Source: an uncultured Succinivibrionaceae bacterium
Lineage (GTDB): Bacteria; Pseudomonadota; Gammaproteobacteria; Enterobacterales; Succinivibrionaceae
DNA length: 64,000 nucleotides
Direction: 5' to 3'
Assembly: GCA_944393045.1 (NCBI GenBank)
Contig: CALXYT010000001.1
Coordinates: forward strand, 62,001-126,000
A program made the position numbers and the translations under genes. The notes below the pieces were generated by a model, which was not told the origin of the DNA, searched no databases, and was given only the letters and a program-made list of their open reading frames with translations. Below, one piece after another: positions 35,155-46,113 of the stretch. The first letter of the stretch is position 1, and each line of letters begins with the position of its first letter.

Positions 35155-36534
35155 ATGGCACTTTGGGGTGGTCGTTTTACAGAAGAAGCAGATGTAAGAT
35201 TTAAAGCTTTTAATGATTCATTAGTTTTTGATTATCGCATGGCTATTGAGGATATCGAAGGTTCAATTGGCTGGGCTAAAGCAATAAATAGCGTTGGTAT
35301 TATAACTGATGATGAATTAGTGCAATTAACTAAGGCTTTGCAAGAGCTGTTATTTGAGGTTGAAAAGGATATTCATGCTATTGCGCATGCAGGTTTTGAG
35401 GATATTCATTCCTATGTTGAAAGTAAGTTAATTGATAAAGTAGGCGATTTAGGTAAAAAGCTTCATACTGGTAGGAGTCGTAATGACCAAGTTGCTACAG
35501 ACTTAAAATTATGGTGTAAAGCACAAATAAAAATTTTACAGCAGTCAATTACCTCCTTAGAGTCTCGTTTAATACAAGTAGCAGAGGCAAATTACGATGT
35601 AGTAATGCCAGGTTATACCCACTTACAGCGTGCTCAGCCTGTAACCTTTGGGCATTGGGTAATGGCATATGTGGAAATGCTTGACAGAGACTATATTCGT
35701 TTAACTAATGCGTTAAATTTACTTGATACCTGTCCATTAGGAAGTGCCGCTCTTGCAGGTACAGCTTATCCAATCGATCGTGAGGCATTAGCAAAAGATT
35801 TAGGTTTTAGAAGAGCAACAAGAAATAGCTTAGACTCAGTGTCTGATAGAGATCATGTATGTGAGTTGCTAAATGTAGCATCAATTTCTATGATGCATTT
35901 ATCAAGAATGGCAGAGGATTTAATTATTTATAATAGTGGTGAGGCAGCTTTTGTGGAATTATCTGATAAAGTTACTAGTGGCTCATCACTAATGCCTCAG
36001 AAGAAAAACCCTGATGCTTTAGAGTTAATTCGAGGTAAGAGTGGTCGAGTTTTTGGGCATCTAACAGGCATCCTTGCTACATTAAAAGCACTTCCTTTAG
36101 CATATAACAAAGATATGCAAGAAGATAAAGAGGGCTTATTTGATGCATTAGATACTTGGCATAATTCTTTAGATATGATGTCACTTGTTTTTGAAGGGAT
36201 AAAGATTCGTAAAGAACGAGTATTAAGTGCTGCTAAGGGTGGTTACGCTAATGCAACGGAACTAGCTGATTATTTAGTTTCTAAAGGAATTCCATTTAGA
36301 GAAGCTCACCACATAGTTGGGGAGTGCGTAGTATATGCAATAGCACAAGGTAAAGCTCTTGAGGAAATGAGCGTTGCTGAATTTAAGATGTTTAATGACC
36401 GTATAGGTGATGATGTGTACCCAATACTGGAAATTGACTCTATTTTAAAGAAAAGATGTGCTCTTGGTGGGGTAAATTTGACTAGAATTAAAGAAGCAAT
36501 TGCCTTTATGAAAGAACATATTGCTAATAGATAA
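35155..36534 (+). CDS. argH: Argininosuccinate lyase ArgH
   Basis: Cleaves argininosuccinate to arginine and fumarate, last step of the pathway. Fumarase/aspartase superfamily: [11 protein letters not shown] at the start, [29 protein letters not shown] (catalytic region) and the signature [12 protein letters not shown]. 459 residues matches E. coli ArgH. GAGGTGA precedes the start. A terminator upstream implies its own promoter in the 63-bp gap or partial readthrough. Confidence 0.97.
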   Translation: MALWGGRFTEEADVRFKAFNDSLVFDYRMAIEDIEGSIGWAKAINSVGIITDDELVQLTKALQELLFEVEKDIHAIAHAGFEDIHSYVESKLIDKVGDLGKKLHTGRSRNDQVATDLKLWCKAQIKILQQSITSLESRLIQVAEANYDVVMPGYTHLQRAQPVTFGHWVMAYVEMLDRDYIRLTNALNLLDTCPLGSAALAGTAYPIDREALAKDLGFRRATRNSLDSVSDRDHVCELLNVASISMMHLSRMAEDLIIYNSGEAAFVELSDKVTSGSSLMPQKKNPDALELIRGKSGRVFGHLTGILATLKALPLAYNKDMQEDKEGLFDALDTWHNSLDMMSLVFEGIKIRKERVLSAAKGGYANATELADYLVSKGIPFREAHHIVGECVVYAIAQGKALEEMSVAEFKMFNDRIGDDVYPILEIDSILKKRCALGGVNLTRIKEAIAFMKEHIANR

Positions 36535-36556
36535 TAAAGCTAAATAAGCAAAATAT

Positions 36557-36581
36557 AAAAAAGGAGGGAAACCTCCTTTTT
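36557..36581 (+). terminator. Terminator of argH
   Basis: AAAAGGAGG pairs with CCTCCTTTT around GAAA, ending in a T-run. Confidence 0.88.
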
Positions 36582-36648
36582 ATGAAAGGATGAAAACCCC
36601 AAAAACTTACCTTAAAAATAAAAAATGTGAAAAAGCTTAAAAAAAATC

Positions 36649-36676
36649 TTGCAATAAGTGTAAATTTGATTATAAT
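36649..36676 (+). promoter_or_regulatory. S10 operon promoter
   Basis: TTGCAA (36649-36654), 16-bp spacer, TATAAT (36671-36676). Transcription would start near 36683, giving a leader of about 170 bases before rpsJ. Confidence 0.85.
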
Positions 36677-36698
36677 ATGCGCACTAACTTTGCTTAGT

Positions 36699-36803
36699 AA
36701 TCAAATTTATATTTGATTTGGTACCCCCTAAGATATTTAGGGATTTAGTTTGGACAAACTCCTCTTGTGTACTTATCTTGTTTTATAAGGTAAAAGATAC
36801 AAG
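36699..36803 (+). promoter_or_regulatory. Structured S10 leader, candidate L4 autoregulation site
   Basis: Three hairpins: AATCAAAT/ATTTGATT, CCCTAA/TTAGGG, and a long one with outer stem CTTGTGT/ATACAAG and inner CTTAT/ATAAG. In E. coli the S10 leader mediates feedback by L4; a long leader in the same place suggests the same, but I could not match the E. coli L4-binding hairpin at sequence level. Confidence 0.45.
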
Positions 36804-36854
36804 TAGGCGGTTTTTGTCTTTTGTTCTTTAACCATTTGGAGCTCTGGAAAATAA

Positions 36855-37166
<312 letters not shown>

Positions 37167-37180
37167 TGAGGTAGAAAATA

Positions 37181-37819
37181 ATGTCAATTGGTGTAATTGG
37201 TCGCAAGTTAGGTATGACTCGAATCTTTACTAAAGATGGTAAGTCAATTCCTGTGACTGTTATAGAAGTTGAAGCAAATCGTGTAACTCAGGTTAAGACA
37301 GTTGATTCTGATGGCTATAGTGCTATTCAGGTAACTACTGGTACACAGAAGGCTTCACGCATTAATAAGCCTGAAGCAGGTCATTTTGCAAAGGCTGGTG
37401 TAGCTGCTGGTCGTGGTTTATGGGAATTCCGTTTATCTGATGCGGAAATCGCTAACTACTCAGTAGGTTCAGAAGTTAAGGTTGATATTTTCAACGATGT
37501 TAAATTGGTAGACGTTACCGGAACCTCTAAAGGTAAGGGTTTTGCTGGTACCGTTAAGCGTTGGAATTTCCGTACTCAAGATATGACACATGGTAACTCA
37601 CGTTCTCATCGCGTTCCTGGTTCAATCGGTCAGAATCAGACTCCAGGTCGTGTGTTCAAGGGTAAGCTCATGTGTGGTCACTTAGGTAATGAAAAGGTTA
37701 CTATTCAGTGTCTCGATGTAGTACGTGTTGACGTAGATCGCAATGTACTTCTCGTTAAGGGTGCTGTTCCAGGTGCTGTTAACGGTGATGTTATTGTTAA
37801 GCCAAGTGTTAAAGCGTAA
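37181..37819 (+). CDS. rplC: 50S ribosomal protein L3
   Basis: Assembly-initiating large-subunit protein whose loop reaches the peptidyl transferase centre. [13 protein letters not shown] at the start and the loop [13 protein letters not shown], which carries the Gln methylated by PrmB in E. coli. 212 residues; 14 bp after rpsJ. Confidence 0.98.
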   Translation: MSIGVIGRKLGMTRIFTKDGKSIPVTVIEVEANRVTQVKTVDSDGYSAIQVTTGTQKASRINKPEAGHFAKAGVAAGRGLWEFRLSDAEIANYSVGSEVKVDIFNDVKLVDVTGTSKGKGFAGTVKRWNFRTQDMTHGNSRSHRVPGSIGQNQTPGRVFKGKLMCGHLGNEKVTIQCLDVVRVDVDRNVLLVKGAVPGAVNGDVIVKPSVKA

Positions 37820-37831
37820 GAGGGAGATATC

Positions 37832-38443
37832 ATGGAATTACAGATGGTAGGCTCTAGCCCACTACAAGTTTCTGAAGCAACCTTCGGTCGCGAATATAAT
37901 GAAGCACTCGTTCATCAGGTTGTTGTAGCTTATATGAGCGCTGGTCGCCAGGGTTCAAAGGCTCAGAAAAATCGTTCTGAAGTTTCTGGTGGAGGTAAGA
38001 AACCATTCCGTCAGAAGGGTACTGGTCGTGCTCGTGCTGGTTCAATTCGTTCTCCACTTTGGAGAGGTGGTGCAACAACTTTTGCTGCTAAGCCACAGGA
38101 TTGGGCACAGAAGGTAAATCGTAAGATGTACCGCGTTGCATTACGTAGCATTCTTAGTGAATTAGTACGTCAGGATCGTTTAGTTGTTGTTGAAGATTTC
38201 AAGTTTGACGAAATCAAGACTAAAGCTCTCGTACAGAAGCTAAACGACTTAAACTTAAAGGACGTTTTAATTGTTACCCCTGAGTACAATGAAGCTTTAG
38301 CGTTATCTGCTCGTAACCTTTATAAGGTTGATGCATGTAACGTAGCTGGTTCAGGTTTTAATCCTGTAAGTTTAATTGCTCACGATAAGGTTTTAGTAAC
38401 CTCTGAAGCAGTTAAGAAGATTGAGGAGATGTTAGCATGTTAA
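37832..38443 (+). CDS. rplD: 50S ribosomal protein L4
   Basis: Large-subunit protein lining the exit tunnel and, in E. coli, repressor of its own operon. The tunnel loop reads [26 protein letters not shown]. 203 residues. Its last codons overlap the rplW start by 7 bp. Confidence 0.97.
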   Translation: MELQMVGSSPLQVSEATFGREYNEALVHQVVVAYMSAGRQGSKAQKNRSEVSGGGKKPFRQKGTGRARAGSIRSPLWRGGATTFAAKPQDWAQKVNRKMYRVALRSILSELVRQDRLVVVEDFKFDEIKTKALVQKLNDLNLKDVLIVTPEYNEALALSARNLYKVDACNVAGSGFNPVSLIAHDKVLVTSEAVKKIEEMLAC

Positions 38444-38748
38444 CAGCTATGGAACCAGGTCGTCTTTACAGCATTATTAAGGCTCCTGTTGTTACTGAAA
38501 AGTCAAACGCTCTTGCAGCTATGAATACATTTGTATTCAAAGTAGACTCAAGTGCTAACAAGCAGGAAATCAAATTTGCTGTTGAACAGATTTTTCAGAC
38601 TAAGGTAAAGTCAGTTCGCACATTAAATATGCCAGGTAAGGTTAAGCGTACCGGTGGTCGTTTAGGTCGTCGTCAGGACTGGAAGAAGGCTTATGTTTCT
38701 TTAATGCCAGGCTTCGAGTTAGTAGACGTACTTGGTGCTGCTAAATAG
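38437..38748 (+). CDS. rplW: 50S ribosomal protein L23
   Basis: Exit-site protein that docks trigger factor and SRP. PVVTEKS near the N-terminus and [13 protein letters not shown] near the C-terminus identify it. Start at ATG 38437 is supported by AGGAG eight bases upstream, inside rplD; ATG 38449 is an alternative giving a length closer to E. coli (100). Confidence 0.95.
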   Translation: MLTAMEPGRLYSIIKAPVVTEKSNALAAMNTFVFKVDSSANKQEIKFAVEQIFQTKVKSVRTLNMPGKVKRTGGRLGRRQDWKKAYVSLMPGFELVDVLGAAK

Positions 38749-38760
38749 GAGTAAAAATAA

Positions 38761-39582
38761 ATGGCAATTGTAAATTGCAAACCTACATCTGCTGGTCGCC
38801 GTCACGTTGTTAAGATTGTGACTCCAGACCTATATAAGGGTGAACCTTTCGCTCCATTAGTAGAAGAAAAGCGTAAGACTGGTGGTCGTAATAACTTCGG
38901 TCGTATCACTACTCGTCATATTGGTGGTGGCCACAAGCAAAAGTATCGTGTAATCGACTTCAAGCGTGTTAAAGATGGCATTCCTGCTAAAGTTGAACGT
39001 ATTGAATACGATCCAAACAGAAGTGCTCACATTGCTTTAGTTTGTTACGCTGATGGTGTACGTTCATACATTTTAGCACCAAAGGGTTTAACCGCTGGTG
39101 ATGTGATTGAATCAGGTGTACATGCTCCAATCAAGGTTGGTAATGCATTACCACTTCGTTCAATTCCTGTAGGTACTAATGTACACGCAGTAGAATTAAA
39201 TCCTGGTAAGGGTGCTCAGTTTGCTCGTTCAGCTGGTGCTTTCTGTCAGATTCTTGCACGTGAAGGTGAATATGTAACTTTACGTATGCGTTCTGGTGAA
39301 ATGCGTCGTGTATTAGCTGATGGTCGTGCTACTATCGGTGAAATCGGCAATGCTGAACATATGCTTCGTCAGTTAGGTAAAGCTGGTGCTAATCGTTGGC
39401 GCGGTGTACGTCCAACTGTACGTGGTATGTCAATGAACCCTATTGACCATCCACACGGTGGTGGTGAAGGCCGTAACAAGGGTATTCAACCAAGATCTCC
39501 TTGGGGTACTCTATGTAAGGGATATAAGACTCGTAAGAACAAGCGTACTGATAAGTATATTGTTCGTCGTCGTGATAAGTAA
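38761..39582 (+). CDS. rplB: 50S ribosomal protein L2
   Basis: Essential large-subunit protein required for subunit joining and peptidyl transfer. 273 residues, same as E. coli. The conserved [14 protein letters not shown] segment contains the functionally critical His. RNA-binding motif [18 protein letters not shown] near the N-terminus. Confidence 0.98.
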   Translation: MAIVNCKPTSAGRRHVVKIVTPDLYKGEPFAPLVEEKRKTGGRNNFGRITTRHIGGGHKQKYRVIDFKRVKDGIPAKVERIEYDPNRSAHIALVCYADGVRSYILAPKGLTAGDVIESGVHAPIKVGNALPLRSIPVGTNVHAVELNPGKGAQFARSAGAFCQILAREGEYVTLRMRSGEMRRVLADGRATIGEIGNAEHMLRQLGKAGANRWRGVRPTVRGMSMNPIDHPHGGGEGRNKGIQPRSPWGTLCKGYKTRKNKRTDKYIVRRRDK

Positions 39583-39604
39583 TTTTTTTTAAAGAGGTAT
39601 TACC

Positions 39605-39877
39605 ATGCCACGTTCGCTCAAGAAAGGTCCTTTTATTGACCAACACTTGCTGCAGAAGGTTGAGAAAGCGGTGGAAAGCGGTGACAAGAAGCCTGTTAAG
39701 ACTTGGTCTCGTCGTTCAATAATCATTCCTAAAATGATTGGTTTGACCATCGCTGTCCATAATGGTCGTCAGCACGTACCTGTGTTCGTATCTGACGAAA
39801 TGGTTGGTCATAAGTTAGGGGAATTTGCTCCTACTCGTACTTTCCGCGGTCATGCTGCTGATAAGACAGCTAAATAA
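39605..39877 (+). CDS. rpsS: 30S ribosomal protein S19
   Basis: Head protein forming a complex with S13. [31 protein letters not shown] and [15 protein letters not shown] are diagnostic. 90 residues. Confidence 0.98.
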   Translation: MPRSLKKGPFIDQHLLQKVEKAVESGDKKPVKTWSRRSIIIPKMIGLTIAVHNGRQHVPVFVSDEMVGHKLGEFAPTRTFRGHAADKTAK

Positions 39878-39886
39878 GGAATTATA

Positions 39887-40219
39887 ATGGAAGCAAAAGC
39901 TATACACCGTTATGCCCGTACTTCTGCGCAGAAAGCACGTTTAGTTGCCGACCAAGTACGCGGTATGCCTGCTAGTCAGGCGTTATATACCTTACAGTTC
40001 AGTCCACGTAAGGCGGCTGCATTGTTATTAAAGGTATTAAAGTCAGCCATTGCAAACGCTGAAAATAACTTAGGCTTAGATTCTGATACTTTATATGTAT
40101 CTGAAGTTATGGTCGATGAAGGTCCATCTCTAAAGCGTATTCGTCCAAGAGCAAAGGGTCGTGCTGATCGTATCACTAAGCGTACATCTCACATCACTAT
40201 TGTTGTGGCAGAGCGTTAG
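39887..40219 (+). CDS. rplV: 50S ribosomal protein L22
   Basis: Exit-tunnel protein; its beta-hairpin ([17 protein letters not shown]) lines the constriction. 110 residues, standard length. Starts 9 bp after rpsS. Confidence 0.98.
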   Translation: MEAKAIHRYARTSAQKARLVADQVRGMPASQALYTLQFSPRKAAALLLKVLKSAIANAENNLGLDSDTLYVSEVMVDEGPSLKRIRPRAKGRADRITKRTSHITIVVAER

Positions 40220-40228
40220 GAGTAAGCA

Positions 40229-40957
40229 ATGGGTCAGAAAGTTAATCCAAATGGTATTCGTTTAGGCATTACCAAACCATTTAATTCAACTTGGTATGCT
40301 AACACTGGAGATTTTGCTAAGAACCTTCATTGCGATTTCTTAGTTCGTGAATATTTAACAAAGCAGTTAAAGGATGCATCCGTATCACGTATCGTTATCG
40401 ATCGTCCTACTAAGAGCATTTGTGTAACTATTCACACAGCCCGTCCTGGTCAGGTATTTGGTCAGAAGGGTGCTGATATCGAAAGACTTCGTAACCAAGT
40501 TTCAGCTATCGCTGGTGTTCCTGCACAGATTGTTATCAGAGAAGTGCATAAGCCAGAATTAGATGCTAAGCTTGTTGCAGATTCTATTGCAAATCAGCTT
40601 GAACATCGTGTTATGTTCCGTAGAGCAATGAAGAAGGCAATTCAGAACGCTATGCGTGCTGGTGCTAAGGGTATTAAGATCGAAACTAGTGGTCGTTTAG
40701 GCGGTGCTGAAATTGCACGTTCTGAATGGTTACGTGAAGGTCGTGTACCACTACACACCCTTCGTGCAGATATTGATTATGCGGTTTCAGAAGCTAACAC
40801 TACTTATGGTGTTATCGGTGTTAAGGTATGGATTTTCAAGGGTGAAATCTTAGGTGGTTTACCTCTTGAAAACCAGGCACAGCAGTCAGAACAGACTCCT
40901 GCAAGAAAGCCACGCCGTCAGCGTCAGAATGCTGCAAAGGCTGAAGCAACCAAGTAA
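40229..40957 (+). CDS. rpsC: 30S ribosomal protein S3
   Basis: mRNA-entry protein with a KH domain ([12 protein letters not shown]) and conserved [14 protein letters not shown]. 242 residues; the tail past the E. coli end is Gln/Arg/Lys-rich, a common variable extension. Confidence 0.98.
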   Translation: MGQKVNPNGIRLGITKPFNSTWYANTGDFAKNLHCDFLVREYLTKQLKDASVSRIVIDRPTKSICVTIHTARPGQVFGQKGADIERLRNQVSAIAGVPAQIVIREVHKPELDAKLVADSIANQLEHRVMFRRAMKKAIQNAMRAGAKGIKIETSGRLGGAEIARSEWLREGRVPLHTLRADIDYAVSEANTTYGVIGVKVWIFKGEILGGLPLENQAQQSEQTPARKPRRQRQNAAKAEATK

Positions 40958-40968
40958 GGAGATCATAG

Positions 40969-41382
40969 ATGTTACAACCAAAGCGTACAAAATTCCGTAA
41001 GACTCATAAGGGTCGCAATCGCGGTCTAGCATATGCTGGTGGCGAAGTGTCTTTCGGCACTTATGGTCTTAAGGCAATTACTCGTGGGCAGATTACTGCA
41101 CGTGAAATTGAAGCTGCGCGTCGTGCGTTCACTCGTGCTATTCAACGTCGTGGTCAGGTTTATATTCGTGTATTCCCTGATAAGCCAATCACTGAAAAAG
41201 CACTTGGTGTTCGTATGGGTAAAGGTAAAGGTAATGTTGAGTATTGGGTATGTCCTATTCAACCTGGTAAGATCCTATTTGAATTAGGTGGTGTTCCAGA
41301 GGATTTGGCAAGAAAAGCATTCACTTTGGCAGCAGCTAAGTTATCTGTACAGACAACTTTTGTTACTAAGGCGGTATTATAA
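40969..41382 (+). CDS. rplP: 50S ribosomal protein L16
   Basis: Protein near the peptidyl transferase centre and A-site t[22 protein letters not shown] at the start; [22 protein letters not shown] in the middle. 137 residues. Its stop overlaps the rpmC start by one base. Confidence 0.98.
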   Translation: MLQPKRTKFRKTHKGRNRGLAYAGGEVSFGTYGLKAITRGQITAREIEAARRAFTRAIQRRGQVYIRVFPDKPITEKALGVRMGKGKGNVEYWVCPIQPGKILFELGGVPEDLARKAFTLAAAKLSVQTTFVTKAVL

Positions 41383-41588
41383 TGTTTGCTAAAGAACTTA
41401 GAGAATTAAGCGTAGAAGAACTCAACGCTAAGTTGGTAGAGCTACTAGCAGAACAATTTAAGTTAAAGTTTGCACTTAAGGCTGGTCAGCTCAAGGATGT
41501 TTCAAGCTTAAAGAAAGTTCGTCGTGACATTGCTCGCGTTAGAACTGTTTTAGCTCAACAAGTGGCTTCAAAGAAGGTAGGTGAATAA
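41382..41588 (+). CDS. rpmC: 50S ribosomal protein L29
   Basis: Small helical protein near the tunnel exit, neighbour of L23. Leucine/lysine/glutamate-rich with [13 protein letters not shown] and [14 protein letters not shown]. 68 residues. Overlaps rplP and rpsQ by one base each. Confidence 0.97.
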   Translation: MFAKELRELSVEELNAKLVELLAEQFKLKFALKAGQLKDVSSLKKVRRDIARVRTVLAQQVASKKVGE

Positions 41589-41830
41589 TGGCAGACTCAG
41601 CTCGTACCAAACAGGGTCTAGTTGTTAGTGACAAGATGGATAAGGCCATTGTTGTTGCTATTGAACGTAAAGTTAAGCACCCTATCTATGGTAAGATTGT
41701 TAAGCGTACTACTAAGCTTCACGTTCAGGACGTAAACAACCAGGCTAAAGAAGGTGATATCGTGGAAATTAAGGAATGTCGTCCAATTTCTAAGACTATT
41801 GCTTGGACTTTAGTTCGTGTAGTTGAATAA
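41588..41830 (+). CDS. rpsQ: 30S ribosomal protein S17
   Basis: 16S rRNA-binding OB-fold protein. [28 protein letters not shown] matches the family. 80 residues. Last gene of the S10 operon, followed by a terminator. Confidence 0.98.
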   Translation: MADSARTKQGLVVSDKMDKAIVVAIERKVKHPIYGKIVKRTTKLHVQDVNNQAKEGDIVEIKECRPISKTIAWTLVRVVE

Positions 41831-41855
41831 CAATTCATTACATATTATCAATTGT

Positions 41856-41879
41856 AAAAAGGGAGGAAACTCCCTTTTT
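41856..41879 (+). terminator. Terminator of the S10 operon
   Basis: Perfect 10-bp stem AAAAAGGGAG / CTCCCTTTTT around GAAA, ending in five T. It separates the S10 and spc operons. Confidence 0.92.
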
Positions 41880-41974
41880 ATCTTCTAAATTTAAAATTTT
41901 TAACGCAAAATTTGATAATTTAATAGGGGAAACACCCGAAAAAGAAAAATTTTGTGTATTTCTTCAAAAAAATC

Positions 41975-42003
41975 TTAATTTTTTAAAAAAATTGTGTTAC
42001 TAT
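41975..42003 (+). promoter_or_regulatory. spc operon promoter
   Basis: TTAATT (41975-41980), 17-bp spacer, TACTAT (41998-42003) with an extended TGT in front. Transcription would start near 42010, about 60 bases before rplN. Confidence 0.65.
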
Positions 42004-42068
42004 ATTGCGACTTTTTAGCTAAAGCTGAAAGGGTGTTTTTATTGTTTTTTTATTAACGGAGCATTATC

Positions 42069-42437
42069 ATGATCCAGATGCAGAGTATGCTAGATGTCGC
42101 CGATAATTCTGGCGCTCGTAGTGTAATGTGTATTAAGGTTCTTGGTGGTTCACACCGTCGTTATGCCAGTGTTGGTGACGTTATCAAGGTTTCTGTAAAG
42201 GAAGCAATTCCACGCGGAAAGGTTAAAAAAGGTGACGTAGTAAACGCAGTAGTTGTTCGCACTAAGAAAGGCGTTCGCCGTCAGGATGGTTCTGTCATCC
42301 GTTTTGACCGCAATAGTGCTGTACTGCTTAACAATCAGTATCAGCCGATTGGTACTCGTATTTTTGGACCAGTTACTCGTGAACTACGTTCTGAACGTTT
42401 CATGAAGATTGTTTCATTAGCTCCAGAAGTACTATAA
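42069..42437 (+). CDS. rplN: 50S ribosomal protein L14
   Basis: Intersubunit bridge protein. [17 protein letters not shown] and [11 protein letters not shown] are diagnostic; 122 residues. First gene of the spc operon. Confidence 0.98.
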   Translation: MIQMQSMLDVADNSGARSVMCIKVLGGSHRRYASVGDVIKVSVKEAIPRGKVKKGDVVNAVVVRTKKGVRRQDGSVIRFDRNSAVLLNNQYQPIGTRIFGPVTRELRSERFMKIVSLAPEVL

Positions 42438-42448
42438 GGAGTCAAACG

Positions 42449-42766
42449 ATGGCAGCTAAAATCCGTCAAGGTGACGAAGTAATTGTAATTGCAGGTAAGG
42501 ACAAGAAGAAGACTGGTAAGGTACTTCAAGTTCTAGTTAAAGAACACAAGGTTATCGTTGAACACGTAAACGTTGTGAAGAAGCATCAAAAGCCAAATCC
42601 TGCAGTTGGCATCCCTGGTGGCATCATTGAAAAAGAGGCCCCAATCGATGTTTCAAATGTTGCGATCTATAATCCTTCTACTCAGAAGGCTGATCGTGTT
42701 GGTTTCAGATTTGAAGAAGGCAAGAAAGTTCGTTTCTTCAAGTCTAATAATGAAGTTATTAAATAA
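42449..42766 (+). CDS. rplX: 50S ribosomal protein L24
   Basis: Assembly-initiator protein with a KOW motif ([21 protein letters not shown]). 105 residues; 11 bp after rplN. Confidence 0.97.
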   Translation: MAAKIRQGDEVIVIAGKDKKKTGKVLQVLVKEHKVIVEHVNVVKKHQKPNPAVGIPGGIIEKEAPIDVSNVAIYNPSTQKADRVGFRFEEGKKVRFFKSNNEVIK

Positions 42767-42780
42767 TATTGGAGTTATCA

Positions 42781-43320
42781 ATGGCGAAACTGCATGATAT
42801 TTATAGACAAGAAGTAATCAGTGCTTTAACTGAAAAGTTTGGTTACAAGACTGTCATGCAAGTCCCTAGGATTGAAAAGATTACCCTTAATATGGGTGTC
42901 GGTGAAGCCGTGGCTGATAAGAAAGTATTAGAAAACGCAGTTAAAGATATGACTGCGATTTCTGGTCAGAAGCCATTAATCACTAAGGTTCGTAAATCCG
43001 TAGCGGGCTTTAAGATTCGTGAAGGCTATCCGATCGGTTGTAAGGTAACCTTACGTGGTGAACGTATGTGGGAATTCCTTGAGCGCTTAATTTCAATCGC
43101 CATGCCACGTATTCGTGACTTCCGCGGTGTAAGCTCAAAGTCTTTCGATGGTCGTGGTAATTTCTCGATGGGTATTCGTGAACAGATCATCTTCCCAGAA
43201 ATTGATTTCGATAAGGTAGATGCTATCCGTGGTCTTGATGTAACCATCACTACTACTGCTAAGACAGACGATGAAGCTCGTGCTCTATTAGCTGCCTTTA
43301 ATTTCCCATTCCGTAAGTAA
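42781..43320 (+). CDS. rplE: 50S ribosomal protein L5
   Basis: Central protuberance protein binding 5S r[15 protein letters not shown] at the start, [16 protein letters not shown] and [18 protein letters not shown] later. Start is ATG 42781 (GGAG at 42771 is its ribosome binding site; a TTG at 42769 is in frame but has none), giving the E. coli length of 179. Confidence 0.98.
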   Translation: MAKLHDIYRQEVISALTEKFGYKTVMQVPRIEKITLNMGVGEAVADKKVLENAVKDMTAISGQKPLITKVRKSVAGFKIREGYPIGCKVTLRGERMWEFLERLISIAMPRIRDFRGVSSKSFDGRGNFSMGIREQIIFPEIDFDKVDAIRGLDVTITTTAKTDDEARALLAAFNFPFRK

Positions 43321-43329
43321 GGTTATCAT

Positions 43330-43635
43330 ATGGCAAAAACTTCTATGAAAATGCGCGAAATTAAGCGCAAACTCCTTGCTGAAAAGTATTTTGAAAAGCG
43401 TCAAAAGCTTAAGGCAATTATCTCTAGCGTTACCTCATCTGATGAAGAACGTTGGGCTGCTGTGTTAGCACTTCAAGCTCTTCCTCGTGATTCTAGCCCA
43501 TGTCGTCAGCGTAACCGTTGTAGTGTTACTGGTCGTCCACATGGCTACTTACGCAAGTTCGGTATGTGTCGTATCAAGGTACGTGAACACATGATGAAAG
43601 GTGAAATTCCTGGTCTTAAAAAGGCTAGCTGGTAA
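43330..43635 (+). CDS. rpsN: 30S ribosomal protein S14
   Basis: Head protein of 16S assembly. The long 101-residue zinc-free form ([33 protein letters not shown]), as in E. coli, not the short four-cysteine form. Confidence 0.98.
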   Translation: MAKTSMKMREIKRKLLAEKYFEKRQKLKAIISSVTSSDEERWAAVLALQALPRDSSPCRQRNRCSVTGRPHGYLRKFGMCRIKVREHMMKGEIPGLKKASW

Positions 43636-43651
43636 TCTAGGAGATTGACTT

Positions 43652-44044
43652 ATGAGTATGCAAGATCCAATTGCGGATTTACTAACTCGTATCCGTAACG
43701 GTCAGGCTGTTGGCAAAGTTGCGGTATCTATGCCATCTTCAAAGCAGAAGCTTGCTATTGCAAATCTTCTCAAGGAAGAAGGTTACATCGCTGATGTCAA
43801 GGTTACTGGCGATGTTAAGAAAGTACTTGAAATTACCCTCAAGTACTATCAGGGTAAACCTGTTGTTGAATTTATCAAGCGTGTTTCACGTCCAGGTCTT
43901 CGTATTTACAAGAGCTGTGCTGAATTACCAAAGATCCAGAATGGTTTAGGTATCGCTGTTATTTCAACTTCTAAAGGTTTAATGACTGACCGTGCTGCAC
44001 GTAAGAGCGGTATCGGTGGCGAAGTTATTTGTTACGTTGCTTAG
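43652..44044 (+). CDS. rpsH: 30S ribosomal protein S8
   Basis: Primary 16S binder; in E. coli it represses the spc operon by binding rplE m[21 protein letters not shown] at the start and [20 protein letters not shown] near the end. 130 residues. Confidence 0.98.
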   Translation: MSMQDPIADLLTRIRNGQAVGKVAVSMPSSKQKLAIANLLKEEGYIADVKVTGDVKKVLEITLKYYQGKPVVEFIKRVSRPGLRIYKSCAELPKIQNGLGIAVISTSKGLMTDRAARKSGIGGEVICYVA

Positions 44045-44062
44045 TAGGGAAGGAGATTATAT

Positions 44063-44596
44063 ATGTCACGTGTTGCAAAGTCTCCTGTAGTTATTCCTGC
44101 AGGTGTTGATGTTACAATTACTGAAACTCAAGTTACTGTAAAGGGTTCTAAGCACACTTTAACTTTACCTTTAAACAAGTTAGTTACTGTAACTAAGACA
44201 AATAATGAAATTACTTTTGCTCCAACTGATGATTCTGTAGAAGCTAATGCGCAGTCTGGTACTTTACGTGCATTAGTTCATAACATGGTTGTTGGCGTAA
44301 GCAAGGGTTATGAAAGAAAGTTAATTTTAGTGGGCGTTGGTTACCGTGCTCAGGCTAAGGGGAAAGTTCTTAATTTAAGCCTTGGTTTCTCTCATCCTGT
44401 TGATTATGAGTTACCAGAAGGTATTACTTGCGAAACTCCTTCACAGACTGAAATTGTGTTAAAGGGTGCTGATAAGACTTTAATTGGTCAGGTTGCAGCT
44501 AACATCAGAGCTTACCGTTCACCAGAACCATACAAGGGGAAGGGTGTTCGTTATGCTGAAGAAGTTGTTCATATTAAAGAAGCTAAGAAGAAGTAG
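44063..44596 (+). CDS. rplF: 50S ribosomal protein L6
   Basis: Two-domain protein near the GTPase-associated centre. [27 protein letters not shown] and [14 protein letters not shown] are diagnostic. 177 residues. Confidence 0.98.
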   Translation: MSRVAKSPVVIPAGVDVTITETQVTVKGSKHTLTLPLNKLVTVTKTNNEITFAPTDDSVEANAQSGTLRALVHNMVVGVSKGYERKLILVGVGYRAQAKGKVLNLSLGFSHPVDYELPEGITCETPSQTEIVLKGADKTLIGQVAANIRAYRSPEPYKGKGVRYAEEVVHIKEAKKK

Positions 44597-44605
44597 GATT
44601 AAGCA

Positions 44606-44956
44606 ATGGATAAGAAACAAGCTCGTCTTCGTCGTGCTACAAAATCACGTTGCAAGATGCATGAATTAGGTGTTACTCGCCTTGTTGTTTTCCGTACTCC
44701 ACGTCATATTTACGCTCAAGTAATTAACAACGAGGGTATGGTTCTCGCTAGTGCTTCTACTTTAGAGAAAGAATTAGCACAGCAAGTTAAGTACACTGGT
44801 AATCAAGAAGCTGCTAAGTTGATTGGTAAGGTAATTGGTGAACGCGCTGTTGCTAAGGACGTTACTCAAGTAGCTTTTGATCGTTCAGGTTTCCAGTATC
44901 ATGGTCGTGTTGCTGCTCTTGCAGAAGGCGCTCGTGAAGCTGGTCTTAAGTTCTAA
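44606..44956 (+). CDS. rplR: 50S ribosomal protein L18
   Basis: 5S rRNA-binding protein of the central protuberance. [16 protein letters not shown] and [21 protein letters not shown] identify it. 116 residues. Confidence 0.98.
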   Translation: MDKKQARLRRATKSRCKMHELGVTRLVVFRTPRHIYAQVINNEGMVLASASTLEKELAQQVKYTGNQEAAKLIGKVIGERAVAKDVTQVAFDRSGFQYHGRVAALAEGAREAGLKF

Positions 44957-44967
44957 GGTGGTAGAGA

Positions 44968-45474
44968 ATGGCTAAGAATGAAACTCAGTCTACAGAACTG
45001 CTTGAAAAGTTAGTTGCAGTTAATCGTGTAGCAAAGGTTGTTAAAGGTGGTCGTATTTTCTCTTTCACTGCCTTAACAGTAGTTGGCGATGGTAATGGTC
45101 GCGTAGGTTATGGTTATGGTAAGGCTGGCGAGGTTCCTGCTGCTATTTCTAAGGCTATGGAACAAGCTAAGCGTAACTTACACGCTAACTATATTGAATT
45201 AAATGACGGTACTCTTTATCACGAAATCAAGGGTACACACGCAGGTTCAACAGTATTTATGAAGCCAGCATCTGAAGGTACTGGTATCATTGCTGGCGGC
45301 GCTATGCGTGCTGTTCTTGAAGTTGCTGGTGTTAGAAACGTTCTTGCTAAGGCATACGGTTCAACAAACCCTGGTAACGTAGTACGTGCTACCGTAAAAG
45401 CTTTAGTTGCAATGAAGTCACCTACTGAAGTTGCTGCAAAGCGTGGTTTAACTGTAGAACAGATTCTGGAGTAA
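44968..45474 (+). CDS. rpsE: 30S ribosomal protein S5
   Basis: Protein of the decoding fidelity centre and mRNA entry. Double-stranded-RNA-binding-like N-domain ([25 protein letters not shown]) and the loop around [15 protein letters not shown]. 168 residues. Confidence 0.98.
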   Translation: MAKNETQSTELLEKLVAVNRVAKVVKGGRIFSFTALTVVGDGNGRVGYGYGKAGEVPAAISKAMEQAKRNLHANYIELNDGTLYHEIKGTHAGSTVFMKPASEGTGIIAGGAMRAVLEVAGVRNVLAKAYGSTNPGNVVRATVKALVAMKSPTEVAAKRGLTVEQILE

Positions 45475-45477
45475 GCA

Positions 45478-45660
45478 ATGTCAGATAAGACTTTTAAAGT
45501 TACTCAGACTAAGAGCGCAATTGGTCGCAAGCCTGATCATGTTGCTACACTTCGTGGTCTCGGTTTACGTCGTATAGGTCATACTGTTACTTTAGTTGAT
45601 AATCCAGCTAATCGCGGTATGGTGAACAAAGTATTTTACATGGTTAAGGTGGAAGAATAA
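45478..45660 (+). CDS. rpmD: 50S ribosomal protein L30
   Basis: Small large-subunit protein of 60 residues; [15 protein letters not shown] and [19 protein letters not shown] are diagnostic. Starts 3 bp after rpsE. Confidence 0.98.
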   Translation: MSDKTFKVTQTKSAIGRKPDHVATLRGLGLRRIGHTVTLVDNPANRGMVNKVFYMVKVEE

Positions 45661-45662
45661 TT

Positions 45663-46103
45663 ATGCGTTTAAATAATCTTTCTCCAGCTCCTGGCTCAAA
45701 GAAGCCTAAAGTACGTGTTGGTCGCGGTATTGGTTCAGGTATTGGTAAAACCTCTGGTCGTGGTATTAAGGGTGCAGGTGCTCGTAAGAGTGGTGGTACT
45801 CGTCCAGGATTCGAAGGTGGTCAGATGCCTATTAAGATTCGTTTACCAAAGTTCGGTTTTTACTCACGTATTGCTGCAGTAACAACTGAAGTTCAGTTGA
45901 ACGAGCTTAACAAGGTAGACGGCGATGTAGTTACTTTAGAAACTTTAAAGCAGGCTGATATTATTGCTGGTAAGTTTACTGATGCTAAGATTATCCTTTC
46001 TAAGGAAGCTAAGCTCAGCAAAGCTGTGACTGTCAAGGGTTTACGTGTGACTAAGGGTGCTCGTGCTGCAATTGAAGCAATGGGCGGTAAGGTAGAAGAA
46101 TAA
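45663..46103 (+). CDS. rplO: 50S ribosomal protein L15
   Basis: Late assembly protein with the Gly/Arg-rich N-terminus [22 protein letters not shown] and [17 protein letters not shown]. 146 residues. Directly precedes secY. Confidence 0.98.
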   Translation: MRLNNLSPAPGSKKPKVRVGRGIGSGIGKTSGRGIKGAGARKSGGTRPGFEGGQMPIKIRLPKFGFYSRIAAVTTEVQLNELNKVDGDVVTLETLKQADIIAGKFTDAKIILSKEAKLSKAVTVKGLRVTKGARAAIEAMGGKVEE

Positions 46104-46113
46104 GGACATAAAA

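Larger units (their letters stand above)
36535..36854. other. S10 operon control region
   Basis: Contains the argH terminator (36557-36581), the S10 promoter (36649-36676) and about 170 bases of leader with three hairpins (36699-36718, 36726-36742, 36764-36803). No gene seen. Confidence 0.75.

Noticed and set aside
36699..36718. Hairpin in the S10 leader as an attenuator
   Set aside because: Only an 8-bp A/T-rich stem with no T-tract; kept only as part of the structured leader.
41026..41287. Overlapping frames on both strands inside rplP and other ribosomal genes
   Set aside because: Shadow frames created by codon bias in highly expressed genes; no ribosome binding site or protein-like pattern.
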